Positions 51,212 through 59,806 of a stretch of DNA of 64,000 bases are shown one piece after another. The notes beneath the pieces are model-generated. The model had not been told where the DNA came from. It made no database searches and worked only from the letters and a program-made list of their open reading frames with translations. The position numbers and the translations under genes were made by a program. Each line of letters opens with the position of its first letter. The first letter of the stretch is position 1. The DNA is taken from the NCBI GenBank assembly GCA_015062585.1, contig SUUJ01000008.1, positions 1-64,000 on the forward strand, given 5' to 3'. The DNA comes from Alphaproteobacteria bacterium (GTDB taxonomy: Bacteria; Pseudomonadota; Alphaproteobacteria; RF32; CAG-239).

Positions 51212-51870
51212 ATCGTCAGTTTAACTTCTTTCATGGTTGAACAAACAGCGATAACGCCTGTATCATAACATTTCTTACGATATTCAGGTGTATCATTACC
51301 TTCTGCGCCCACAAATGCAATACTTTTCATTCCGGCATCATTGGCGGCCTTAAAATCATTCAAACTGTCACCGATTACAATGCAATCCTGCGGCCTATAA
51401 CCTTTTGTTTTTGCTGCTAACAAAAATAAATCCGGCGCCGGTTTTCCATGATTTACCATATCAACAGTAAAATAATCTTCAGGCGACATATATTTTTCAA
51501 TCCACTTAAACTGTGTCATTTTCCAAGAATGTTGCTCTTTTGTAGCTCCGGTAGCGATACAATGCTCAAAACGATTATCGCTCATAACATCTTCCACCCC
51601 CTCTATCGGTTGCATAAAATGCATTCCTTTATATACTTCACCTTCATCAATTTTTTGCATAAAATCTTCATCCAAAATCAAATCAGGAAAATATCTTTCC
51701 AAATTTGCTTTTCTGCTTTTGTCAGCAATACCAACCAACAGATTAAGTTTTTCGTCTTCGGAAAGGGTGATGTTTTTTTCTTTTTTTAATGTTTCGAGCC
51801 AAACAGAAACCCACAGCTTTTCGCTGTCAGCAATAACTCCGTCAAAATCCCAAATGATTAGCTTGTTCAT
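51208..51870 (-). CDS. HAD-family phosphatase (beta-phosphoglucomutase-like)
   Basis: 220 residues from the ATG at 51870, with GGAGAA upstream; longer starts run into repeat sequence. HAD motifs: WDFDGVIADSE (I), IATGATKEQ (II), NHGKPAPDLF (III) and VIGDSLNDFKAA (IV), with a helical cap after motif I. Likely acts on a sugar phosphate or similar small molecule. Confidence 0.9.
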   Translation of the reverse strand: MNKLIIWDFDGVIADSEKLWVSVWLETLKKEKNITLSEDEKLNLLVGIADKSRKANLERYFPDLILDEDFMQKIDEGEVYKGMHFMQPIEGVEDVMSDNRFEHCIATGATKEQHSWKMTQFKWIEKYMSPEDYFTVDMVNHGKPAPDLFLLAAKTKGYRPQDCIVIGDSLNDFKAANDAGMKSIAFVGAEGNDTPEYRKKCYDTGVIAVCSTMKEVKLTI

Positions 51871-51936
51871 ATTTTTCTCCATAATGAATTGCCGAAAGTT
51901 TATCATAAGCAATAAAAAAATCAATAAGATGAAGTA

Positions 51937-51992
51937 AAAGTCTGATAATTGATAAAAAATTACTATTTTCGGAAACATGACAATCGGACTTT
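51937..51992. repeat. Palindromic repeat, copy 1 (diverged)
   Basis: AAAGTCTGAT...ATCGGACTTT forms the ends of a 56-nt imperfect palindrome; related copies lie at 54273-54328 and 55379-55434. Confidence 0.6.
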
Positions 51993-52017
51993 GCGTGAAG
52001 TAGTAATCGCAACAAAA

Positions 52018-52041
52018 AAAGCACCTTTCGAGGTGCTTTTT
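52018..52041. terminator. Intrinsic terminator-like hairpin
   Basis: AAAGCACC-TTTCGA-GGTGCTTT plus Ts, next to the palindromic repeat and followed by a TGGTGC word as in the tRNA-linked repeats. Confidence 0.7.
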
Positions 52042-52089
52042 ATAAAATGGTGCACGCCACGATGCAATTATCGGAGTAATCTTAACAAT

Positions 52090-52121
52090 AAAAAACGCCC
52101 CGATTTTTGATTGAGGCGTTT
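52090..52121 (-). terminator. Terminator of the 52142 gene
   Basis: Minus-strand AAACGCC...GGCGTTT hairpin followed by Ts. Confidence 0.75.
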
Positions 52122-52141
52122 GCTATAAAGTATTAATATAA

Positions 52142-54142
52142 TCAGTCGTTTGTCTTTTGAAGAACCGCATTAATAGCAGCACCTAATACCTTTTTATCCT
52201 CAGCAGAGCGCTTAGGCTTCGTCACTCCTTTTTCCGGCGAAACATTATCCTTTGCAATTTCGCGCAAAACTTCTGTTTTTTCTGCTTGTCCGTTGTTGGT
52301 ATCGCCGGCATGCAATTTGCCTTTAACCTTAGCTAAATACTTTGCTGTGGCCACTTTTGTTTCGTGATATGTTACAACTTGCGCCGCCGAAATTTTACGA
52401 TCCGCCGGAACTTGTTGCCATAATGTATAATCCGGATCACCATATGAAGTTAAACTCTTAATACCTTGTTTTTCAGGAATCGTATCATCATACACTTTAC
52501 CTGCCAAACAGATATTTTCTTCTGTGAATGCCTCCTTAGAATATATCGGACATCCGTTTGATAGTTTTGACTTAAAATCGCTTATCAGTACTGATGTTTC
52601 TTCATTATTTCGATGCGATATTTCTGCGTTCTCACATGCTTTTAACAAAATTTTTCTTTGTTTTTCCGGTTCTCCGCCGGTATAAATTGCATAGTCTTGC
52701 TCTTTCAATTTCTTTAATAATGAAATATTCAAGTTTCCATTGTCTAGCAAAAGAGTCCCGTCGATATCAACCATAGTTGTATCAACATACAGCATATTCG
52801 GATTTTGAATGTATTCTTTCCTTGTTTCATTAAGGTCTTTTTCTTTTTCACCATTCATATAACCAAGATATTTTCGACATAGAGAAACATGCGGATGTTT
52901 TTCCAATACCTTTCTAAAATCTTTTGCGGCCTCAGGGTACCACTGTACTGATTGCCAATACCCTGCAAAACAGCGGCTATCATTATTAAATTCTTGTCCT
53001 TCTTCACATAAGCGTGCTATTTTATCTAAAACGATATTGCCTTTTACACGGTTGTCTTTATCTTCCATAAAACCATGCTCATAACAATGACATAACGTAT
53101 GGACACAATGATCAATATCACCATGTTTACCATAGTCTAAAAATTCTATTGCCTTATATACATCTTCAACCGACATATCTTCCGGACGATGTTCAAATAG
53201 TTTTTGATAATATTCACTATATGCCCTTTTTGCATCATAAACAGGAACTTGCGTGTTTCCATATTTAGTTTCAATCGTTATATTCCCATTTGCATCGGGA
53301 TGTTCAACTTTTCTTTCAACTTCATCATGAAACAAACCTCTTTCAACCATTGGTAATATGTCAGATTCTTGTATTTTTGCGCCCAGTTCGACCAATTTAT
53401 CAACAGCGGCTTCAGTTGAAACTTTTTCAACAAGATATTGGGTATTATCACTCTGTAAACAATAAGCTTTTTCAAACCAATAGTCGTTGTGCAATAAATG
53501 AGGTATTTCATTATAATCTAGAGAAAATTTACCGGATTTGATAGAGATGTTGACCTCATCAGACGCAGGTTTTATATCAAGGATAGGCATAATCATATCA
53601 ATTTGCTTGCTGTCATTGCTATGCAAAAACAAGGCGTAAGCCGCTATTCTTGATTTTTCATCCTCCATATCAATGTAAGGCAGCAACATTTCAGTTGATG
53701 CCGCATCTTTAGCCCTAACAAAAGATTTTAAAATAGCATCTTTCACGGTTGGGTATTCTTTATCCAATTTCGGTAATATTTCTGCAATTTCCGAACTGTT
53801 TTTGGCATTAATTAAATCATTGATATTTTGCTTATTTTCTAAAATTTTTTTAATTGCACGACCGGAACAAGTATCAGGATTAATATTTTCAGTCAAAAAT
53901 GCTTTTGCCTTATTACTGTCAGTATTACTAAATACATTATCTAGAGCTTTTTCAATAGCAAAGATAAATTGATTTTCGTCTTTTTCAAAAACATCAGAAA
54001 ATTGATTTATTTTTTCCAAGTATTCAGATAAACCATTAGGAAATTCATCTTGGCTACGTTTTAATAGTCGTTTTAGTATAAAAACATTAGTTATATGATT
54101 AAGTAATTGTGTCTTTCTGTCTTGTTCCATATCATCAGCCAT
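52142..54142 (-). CDS. Large helical-repeat protein with C-terminal HAD-like domain
   Basis: 666 residues; strong ribosome site GAGGAG. Residues 1-440 are helical and repeat-like (for example ILPKLDKEYPTVKDAILKSF, MLLPYIDMEDEKSRIAAYAL), suggesting HEAT or TPR solenoids. From about residue 453 a HAD-like domain appears: VDIDGTLLLDNG (motif I), AIYTGG (motif II), a lysine stretch, and HAGDTNNGQAEK (motif IV-like). The tail is basic. No signal peptide. Family not recognised; it could act on a protein or nucleotide partner bound by the solenoid. Confidence 0.75.
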   Translation of the reverse strand: MADDMEQDRKTQLLNHITNVFILKRLLKRSQDEFPNGLSEYLEKINQFSDVFEKDENQFIFAIEKALDNVFSNTDSNKAKAFLTENINPDTCSGRAIKKILENKQNINDLINAKNSSEIAEILPKLDKEYPTVKDAILKSFVRAKDAASTEMLLPYIDMEDEKSRIAAYALFLHSNDSKQIDMIMPILDIKPASDEVNISIKSGKFSLDYNEIPHLLHNDYWFEKAYCLQSDNTQYLVEKVSTEAAVDKLVELGAKIQESDILPMVERGLFHDEVERKVEHPDANGNITIETKYGNTQVPVYDAKRAYSEYYQKLFEHRPEDMSVEDVYKAIEFLDYGKHGDIDHCVHTLCHCYEHGFMEDKDNRVKGNIVLDKIARLCEEGQEFNNDSRCFAGYWQSVQWYPEAAKDFRKVLEKHPHVSLCRKYLGYMNGEKEKDLNETRKEYIQNPNMLYVDTTMVDIDGTLLLDNGNLNISLLKKLKEQDYAIYTGGEPEKQRKILLKACENAEISHRNNEETSVLISDFKSKLSNGCPIYSKEAFTEENICLAGKVYDDTIPEKQGIKSLTSYGDPDYTLWQQVPADRKISAAQVVTYHETKVATAKYLAKVKGKLHAGDTNNGQAEKTEVLREIAKDNVSPEKGVTKPKRSAEDKKVLGAAINAVLQKTND

Positions 54143-54271
54143 TTTTGTCTCCTCATTTGATATTTTGTTTTACACTAAAACAAAATTTTTAAAATATAAT
54201 TTAATATTACTATAAAAATAGATTTCTATCAAGTTTTTTTTGGATTTGTAATACCTGTGTGGCACTGAGTA

Positions 54272-54536
54272 AAAAGTCCGATAGTTTATGAAAAATTGTC
54301 GTTCCAAAAATTTATAAAATCGGACCTTATGAAAGGAGTGGTTTTCATAACAAAAAAACCTCCCCATGGGGCGAGGCAATAAAAAGCCAAAAGTAATTGG
54401 CTTTTTATAACGCAGGTTACACTATTGTTAGCTTGTGAGCGAATGAAATGACGCAAAACAAGCGTTACAATAGAGGTGACCGAAGCGAGTTAGAGAGCGA
54501 TAGCGAACTTACGAGCAAGAGCTTTTTTAATGGTGC
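54272..54536. repeat. Direct repeat A (left flank of methyltransferase)
   Basis: About 265 bp nearly identical to 55379-55642, with the last 130 or so bases apparently identical. Contents in order: the 56-nt palindrome (54273-54328), a terminator-like CCTCCCC/GGGGCGAGG, a second hairpin AAAAAGCCA/TGGCTTTTT, a region with GACCGAAGCGAGTTAG and CGAACTTACGAGCAAGAG, then TTTTTTAATGGTGC, the latter equal to the end of tRNA-Thr plus its flank. Confidence 0.9.
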
Positions 54537-54602
54537 GCGATAGTTTGCAAGTATCGGAATAACCGTACGCAAGAATATACAGCATCGGAAAATAAGTTGA
54601 CG

Positions 54603-55343
54603 TTATTTCTTAATCAAATCAAAAATAATTGAGTAACTTTTCTCAATATCAACATCATTCGGATATGCCAAAAGCTTGCTTTGATATAAAATATTGCTCT
54701 GAGAATAGTTATACAAATTTTCTAAATTCACGCTTAAATCTTCTTCTATTTTAAGCATTTGAGCTATAAGTTGGTTAATAAAGCTTTGCCCTAATATGCG
54801 ATTAATCTTAAAATCTATATCACTCAAATAATTTAGCATTTTTTCATACTCTATCACGGATAAATGGAACGGATCTAAGCTTTTTCCATTTTCATCAATC
54901 ATCTCATTTTGCGAGTTCGGAAAAGATAAAATCAGTCTTCCGCCGTGGGGTAAGATATTATAAAATTTCTCGATAACCGCAAAAGGATTGGGAGTATGTT
55001 CTATTGTTTCAAAACTGATAATAGTTGATATACCATAATCAGATAAATCTATGTTATTATTTAAATCTGTTTTTATGAATTGTAAATTTTTGCGTTTATA
55101 ACTTTTGTTTGCTTCTTCTAAGTATTTATCGTTAATATCCGCACCGACAACAAATTTTGCTTTTTGCGCAAGTAAATCGCTTCCATAACCTGTTGCACAA
55201 GCAATGTCTGCGACAATATCTTTCTTTGAGATATTATCAAGCGCATAAAGATACCGTCCGCAATGTTCAAGTTTCATAAAGAAATTTTGCGGTTTTTTAT
55301 CAAAAGGATTGCAGAATTCATTATTTGTATAATTTTCTATCAT
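54603..55343 (-). CDS. Class I SAM-dependent methyltransferase
   Basis: 246 residues from the ATG at 55343 (MIENYTNNEFCNPF); a TTG 18 bases earlier is less likely. SAM motif I is VADIACATGYGSDLLA, then VVGADIN, and motif IV-like STIISFETIEHTPNP, a pattern of the Methyltransf_11/23 group. Substrate unknown; such enzymes often modify glycans or lipids. It is bracketed by direct repeats, which suggests it came in, or was duplicated, with them. Confidence 0.85.
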   Translation of the reverse strand: MIENYTNNEFCNPFDKKPQNFFMKLEHCGRYLYALDNISKKDIVADIACATGYGSDLLAQKAKFVVGADINDKYLEEANKSYKRKNLQFIKTDLNNNIDLSDYGISTIISFETIEHTPNPFAVIEKFYNILPHGGRLILSFPNSQNEMIDENGKSLDPFHLSVIEYEKMLNYLSDIDFKINRILGQSFINQLIAQMLKIEEDLSVNLENLYNYSQSNILYQSKLLAYPNDVDIEKSYSIIFDLIKK

Positions 55344-55378
55344 ATTGGCAACATAATCCAAAAATTTTAAAAAATATT

Positions 55379-55642
55379 AAAAGTCCGATAATTGATGAAA
55401 AATGGCTGTTTTGAAATTCATAAAATCGGACCTTATGAAAGGAGTGGTTCTCATAACAAAAAAACCTCCCAAAAGGGGCGAGGCAATAAAAAGCCAAAAG
55501 TAATTGGCTTTTTATAACGCAGGTTACACTATTGTTAGCTTGTGAGCGAATGAAATGACGCAAAACAAGCGTTACAATAGAGGTGACCGAAGCGAGTTAG
55601 AGAGCGATAGCGAACTTACGAGCAAGAGCTTTTTAATGGTGC
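55379..55642. repeat. Direct repeat B (right flank of methyltransferase)
   Basis: Second copy of the unit at 54272-54536, including the palindrome (to 55434) and ending with TGGTGCCGCTAG, that is, running straight into the tRNA-Thr 3' end words. Confidence 0.9.
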
Positions 55643-55980
55643 CGCTAGTAAGAATGGGTACTCCCGCTCATTCATTCGCGGGTCCTCCTCGCGTCGTAAG
55701 GCTCGCGCTTCATTTTATTTGCGCTTGCCAACTATCCGCTCCGGACAAGTCCGCTTCTAACTATCCTCAAACCATTAAAAAAAAACCTCCCCAAAGGGAG
55801 GCTTTTTTAATGGTGCCGCTAGTAAGAATGGGTACTCCCGCTCATTTATTCGCGGGTCCTCCTCGCGTCGTAAGGCTCGCGCTTCATTTTATTCGCGCTT
55901 GCCAACTATCCGCTCCGGACAAGTCCGCTTCTAACTATTCTCAAACCATTAAAAAACCTCCCAAAAGGGAGGCTTTTTAA
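55637..55980. repeat. Two tandem units built from the tRNA-Thr 3' end and its terminator
   Basis: Units start at 55637 and 55811 (periods about 174 and 170 bp), and the intact tRNA-Thr begins at 55981 as the third. Each unit opens with TGGTGCCGCTAGTAAGAAT, the last 19 bases of tRNA-Thr, then about 120 bp of shared sequence, then a hairpin CCTCCC/GGGAGG with T-run, which is the tRNA's natural terminator. An open frame of 141 codons through this region is a product of the repeat and not a gene. Confidence 0.9.
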
Positions 55981-56055
55981 TGGTGCCGCTAGTAAGAATC
56001 GGACTTACGACCCCACCCTTACCAAGGGTGTGCTCTACCACTGAGCTATAGCGGC
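55981..56055 (-). tRNA. tRNA-Thr (anticodon GGT)
   Basis: Minus strand GCCGCTA...TAGCGGCACCA, 75 nt. Anticodon stem CACCC/GGGTG with loop TTGGTAA gives GGT. D arm GCTC-AGTGGTA-GAGC and a T arm with GTCCGATTCTTAC are intact; CCA is encoded. Flanked on both sides by partial copies of itself. Confidence 0.95.
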
Positions 56056-56073
56056 AAAATAATATTTTTTCTT

Positions 56074-56251
56074 TTTTGTAGAGCACACACCTTAAAGGGT
56101 GTGCCTTAGGCATCTAAGCTCGCTTCGTTTGATTGCCATCTGCACTCGCTCACTAAGATGTTCCAAAGAGCTTGCAGACAAAATTGATATGCCATATCAA
56201 TTTTACTTAGCGCTACCACTGAGCTATAGCGGCAAAATAATATTTTTTCTT
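56074..56251 (-). pseudogene. Partial copy of the tRNA-Thr 5' half and its upstream flank
   Basis: GCTACCACTGAGCTATAGCG and the following GCAAAATAATATTTTTTCTT (56212-56251) repeat exactly the 5' half and 5' flank of tRNA-Thr (56034-56073). Between them lies about 140 bp with a further echo of the anticodon-arm words (GTAGAGCACAC, GGGTGTGC). The rest of 56252-56393 is AT-rich with no gene seen apart from the probable promoter of the murA operon. Confidence 0.8.
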
Positions 56252-56393
56252 GGCAAAATAAATATCATCTTGCGAAACACAACATACAAAACCATTTTAT
56301 AAAAATCAAGGGATTTTTTAAGGATTTTAATTTTTTTTTTGTAAATATAGTATATAACCATAACTATACTAATAATACCAAAAGGAATACATA

Positions 56394-56540
56394 ATGCCAA
56401 AAGCTTCTGAAAATAAGCAAAAACCTCGTTATGAAGAACGATTCGAGCGCGAGGCTAAAGCTTTGCAAAAAAATTTGGAAAAACGCAAAATCCAACAAAA
56501 AAAGCGCGAGGCATTAAAACAGGAGAAAAACAATGGATAA
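56394..56540 (+). CDS. Small basic protein upstream of murA
   Basis: 48 residues, Lys/Arg/Glu-rich, one long helix ([20 protein letters not shown]). AAAGGAA precedes the ATG. Its end overlaps the murA start by eight bases in another frame, so the two are translationally coupled. Similar small basic ORFs precede or accompany murA in other alphaproteobacteria as far as I recall; function unknown. Confidence 0.75.
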   Translation: MPKASENKQKPRYEERFEREAKALQKNLEKRKIQQKKREALKQEKNNG

Positions 56541-57831
56541 GATTAAAATTCGCGGTGGTAAAGCCTTGGAAGGTAAAATATTCATCAGCGGTGCCAAAAA
56601 TGCCGCTTTGCCTTTAATTTGTGCCTCGTTGCTTACTGATGAAACCGTTACCTTGACCAATGTCCCGATGCTTTCGGATATTAAGGCAATGAACGATTTA
56701 TTAACCCAACACGGCACCAAAATAAATGAATTTGATGATTTTGTTGATGGCCACTCCACCAAAACTTATTCTTATCGCACTAAAGAAATTGAAAGCCTTA
56801 TCGCACCATATGATTATGTCAGAAAAATGCGTGCTTCTTACTATGTGCTAGGACCTTTGTTGGCTCGCTACGGTAAATGTGAGCTTTCACTTCCCGGCGG
56901 TTGTGCAATCGGGGCTCGCCCAATGGATATACACTTATCTTCTTTAGAAAAAATGGGTGCTAAAATCGAAATCAAAAACGGCTATATTCATGCTAATGTT
57001 GACGGACGCCTAAAAGGAGCTCATATCATATTCCCCGGCGTTTCGGTCGGTGCAACATGTAATGTTTTAATGGCAGCCGTTTTGGCCGAAGGTCGCACAG
57101 TTCTTGAAAACTCGGCTAAAGAACCTGAAATTGGCGATTTGGCAAGATTATTAAATGCAATGGGTGCCAAAATTTCGGGTATCGGAACTGCTGTTTTGAC
57201 CATTGACGGCGTAGAAAAGCTTCACGGTGCCGTTCATAAAGTTATTGCCGATAGAATTGAAGCCGGTTCCTATGCTGTCGCCGCCGCTATCACTCGCGGT
57301 CGTATTGAATTGATAAATGCTCAAATCGAAACCTTGCGCCGTCCGATTCAAGTTTTGCGTGATATGGGAGTAAATGTCGAAGAAACTGAAACCGGTATAA
57401 TTGTTGATGCCAAAGGTTGCGAACTGGTCGGTAAAGATATTATGACCGAACCTTTCCCCGGATTTCCTACCGATCTTCAAGCTCAATTTTTGGCTTTGAT
57501 GATGACCGCTAAAGGTGCATCCATGATTACCGAAACCATTTTTGAAAATCGCTTTATGCACGTTCCCGAACTTCTGCGTATGGGTGCCAACATTAATGTT
57601 CATGGTCATGCTTCTGCTATTGTTCGTTGCGTGGACAAACTTTCCGGAGCACCGGTTATGGCGACCGACCTCAGAGCTTCGTTTGCTTTGATTTTGGCTG
57701 GACTTATTGCCGAAGGCGAAACAACGGTAAATCGCGTATATCACTTAGATCGTGGCTATGAAAAGTTGGAAGAAAAGCTTCGTTCGGTCGGTGCCGATAT
57801 CGTTCGCGTAAAAGAAGATGATGAAGAATAG
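56533..57831 (+). CDS. murA: UDP-N-acetylglucosamine 1-carboxyvinyltransferase MurA
   Basis: 432 residues. [14 protein letters not shown] holds the cysteine (Cys115 in E. coli) that fosfomycin attacks, and [16 protein letters not shown] and [17 protein letters not shown] are family blocks. It moves enolpyruvate from PEP to UDP-GlcNAc, the first step of peptidoglycan synthesis. Coupled to the small upstream ORF and followed by a lipoprotein gene. Confidence 0.97.
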   Translation: MDKIKIRGGKALEGKIFISGAKNAALPLICASLLTDETVTLTNVPMLSDIKAMNDLLTQHGTKINEFDDFVDGHSTKTYSYRTKEIESLIAPYDYVRKMRASYYVLGPLLARYGKCELSLPGGCAIGARPMDIHLSSLEKMGAKIEIKNGYIHANVDGRLKGAHIIFPGVSVGATCNVLMAAVLAEGRTVLENSAKEPEIGDLARLLNAMGAKISGIGTAVLTIDGVEKLHGAVHKVIADRIEAGSYAVAAAITRGRIELINAQIETLRRPIQVLRDMGVNVEETETGIIVDAKGCELVGKDIMTEPFPGFPTDLQAQFLALMMTAKGASMITETIFENRFMHVPELLRMGANINVHGHASAIVRCVDKLSGAPVMATDLRASFALILAGLIAEGETTVNRVYHLDRGYEKLEEKLRSVGADIVRVKEDDEE

Positions 57832-57840
57832 GGGCGTATT

Positions 57841-58224
57841 ATGAAAAAAATACTTATTGCGGCGCTTTTGCTTTTGGGGGCTTGTTCGCAGGATAATACT
57901 ATGACCTTAAAAACAGGTTCGTACAAATTAAAAAACTCAATGCATAATGTTCCCACTATTTTGACACTTTCCAAAGATGGAAAACTGAATGCTAAGGTTG
58001 TTAATGTGATTATGGGCGAATATACAACCTCACAAGACAATATCACCATAACACCGGGCGGTACAACCATGATGATGGGACCTCAAGAGGAAATGGAAGC
58101 CGAACAAAACTTTATTCAGGCATTACCATTGATTCGAAAATACAAAATGCAGGAAAGTAATTTGGTGTTGATTTTGGAAAATGGCGGCGAGCTGATATTT
58201 GAACCATATACCGAGCCAAAATAA
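57841..58224 (+). CDS. Lipoprotein with META/HslJ-like character
   Basis: 127 residues: lipobox LLGAC after a short signal, then a beta-rich domain (PTILTLSKDGKLNAKVVNVIMGEY, TITPGGTTMMMGPQEEMEAE). The GG-TTMMMG segment near the middle is the kind seen in META/HslJ lipoproteins. It lies nine bases after murA and is probably in the same transcript. Confidence 0.7.
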   Translation: MKKILIAALLLLGACSQDNTMTLKTGSYKLKNSMHNVPTILTLSKDGKLNAKVVNVIMGEYTTSQDNITITPGGTTMMMGPQEEMEAEQNFIQALPLIRKYKMQESNLVLILENGGELIFEPYTEPK

Positions 58225-58225
58225 T

Positions 58226-58258
58226 AAAAAAGCGAAGTTCTTAAAAACTTCGCTTTTT
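58226..58258. terminator. Bidirectional terminator
   Basis: AAAAAAGCGAAGTT/AACTTCGCTTTTT between the murA-lipoprotein operon and the convergent transferase gene. Confidence 0.9.
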
Positions 58259-58263
58259 ATTAT

Positions 58264-59739
58264 CTATTTTCTCACTTCTTTACCATAGAGCAACCAGTCA
58301 TAGATTTTTGATTTTTTCCTTACTTCTATGTCCATTTCTTCAACGGTAAACATTCCTTCGGTCAAAGTCGGTATTTCCGAGAATAACGAAGTTCCCAGAC
58401 CTAATCTGTGTCCTTCAATTTTGGCTCCTAAGCTTTCGACAATCGTCGGATAAATGTCAAAAGGCGTAAATACTCGATTTTTAGTAAAGTTCGCCGCAAC
58501 AGGTGTATTTATAAAAATATTTATCGGACGACGCTCCATATCTTTGGTAAAACGCTGATTCATTGTTAAGTGGTCGCCCAAAACTACTACAACCGTATCT
58601 TTATAAAAATCTTGAGCCTTTATCCAAGTAATAAATTCATTTATCTGTTTGTCCGAGCACGAAACTACATTTTCAATATTGTTGTCAGGGCCAAACTTTC
58701 TTTCGCAAACATCGTCGGCAAAACGATATGTTCCGTAATGTGTATCAAGTGTCATCAAAGTAAATACAAACGGCTTATTTTCTTTTTTCAGTTCATTTAA
58801 GGCCTCTTTAGCATAAGCAAAAACTTGAGTATCCGGCAATTTTGTTGTTTTTTCCAAAGACAATTTTATACCGTCGCGTTTTGCATAAAAGTTTGTATCC
58901 AAGAGTTTTTGCTTGCCATGAGTTTCAACAAACTTGTCCATACCGGCAAATTCACCGTTTGAACCGATAAGCGAAACCAAGTTATAGCCTTGTTTTTCCA
59001 TTATATCATATAAGCACCAAGCCTCCGGAAAAAAGCCTTCTTTGGGATGAAACCAGTTTGGATCGTTAATCGGAAGCTGTATCGGAGCACCGCAAGTTTG
59101 TGCAAATAATCCGGCTTGTGTCCATTGTGTGCCGTCAATTTCATATGCACCACCCATATATTCATTGTCGCTGAACGATATATTTTCATTGGCTAATTTT
59201 TGCATATTCGGAATCAAATCAGCGCCGAAATAGTTGTGCCTTGGGGTTTTGGCATAAGTAGCCTCAAACGATTCGGCAAACAGTATAATTAAATTAGGTT
59301 TCTTCGTCGGGAAATTGATTTTAACATGCTGTGGAATTACATAGTGTTTTTCATAAAAATTGGATGTTTCACTTTTATATTTGTGATATGTAATCATATT
59401 CCAAACATTCATTTTAAAGAATACAAAAACTATGCAAAAAGCCAACCATACATAGCTCAAAAGGTTGCGCTTTTGATAAACAAACTCGCGAAATTTATCA
59501 ATAAGCTTAATATGAAATTTATATTTATAACAAAACAGCAATGTCAAAGCCAAAACAATAATCGCACCGGTCATCACGGTATTTTTAGCATAGCTTAACA
59601 TCATTCTTGTTTCAGAGGCAAACGGCATATTTAAGTGGAACATAATCTGTTCATAAGTAACTTCGCCAAATTTTCGAACAATCCAGTTTGCTGAAGAAAA
59701 CATCATAAAACCAACAAAAACAATAAATAATGCTAACAT
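58264..59739 (-). CDS. OpgB/LTA-synthase-like phosphoglycerol transferase
   Basis: 491 residues from the ATG at 59739, which has GGAGAG just before it; another ATG lies ten codons upstream. About three membrane helices in the first 130 residues, then a periplasmic alkaline-phosphatase-fold domain: LIILFAESFEATY (metal Glu), EIDGTQWTQAGLFAQTCGAP (nucleophile Thr), FTLMTLDTHYG, and VVVLGDHLTMN (metal Asp/His). Such enzymes move phosphoglycerol from lipids to periplasmic glucans or glycans. Confidence 0.88.
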   Translation of the reverse strand: MLALFIVFVGFMMFSSANWIVRKFGEVTYEQIMFHLNMPFASETRMMLSYAKNTVMTGAIIVLALTLLFCYKYKFHIKLIDKFREFVYQKRNLLSYVWLAFCIVFVFFKMNVWNMITYHKYKSETSNFYEKHYVIPQHVKINFPTKKPNLIILFAESFEATYAKTPRHNYFGADLIPNMQKLANENISFSDNEYMGGAYEIDGTQWTQAGLFAQTCGAPIQLPINDPNWFHPKEGFFPEAWCLYDIMEKQGYNLVSLIGSNGEFAGMDKFVETHGKQKLLDTNFYAKRDGIKLSLEKTTKLPDTQVFAYAKEALNELKKENKPFVFTLMTLDTHYGTYRFADDVCERKFGPDNNIENVVSCSDKQINEFITWIKAQDFYKDTVVVVLGDHLTMNQRFTKDMERRPINIFINTPVAANFTKNRVFTPFDIYPTIVESLGAKIEGHRLGLGTSLFSEIPTLTEGMFTVEEMDIEVRKKSKIYDWLLYGKEVRK

Positions 59740-59806
59740 AAATCTCTCTCCAAAAGTATAATTTATCAAAGAAATAGCACACTAAATTTGACTTAGCAAG
59801 TCAAAT

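Noticed and set aside
54170..54379. Open frame with a YENHSFHKVRF-type peptide, echoed at 55321-55563
   Set aside because: Both lie in the direct repeats and palindromes and end in terminator hairpins; treated as repeat sequence, not genes.
55555..55980. A 141-codon open frame through the repeats near tRNA-Thr
   Set aside because: It is itself internally duplicated exactly as the DNA repeat is, contains tRNA-derived sequence and terminators, and has no ribosome site; it is an artefact of the array.
57151..57744. 197-codon minus-strand frame inside murA
   Set aside because: Antisense shadow of a highly conserved gene, with no start signals and no recognisable protein features.
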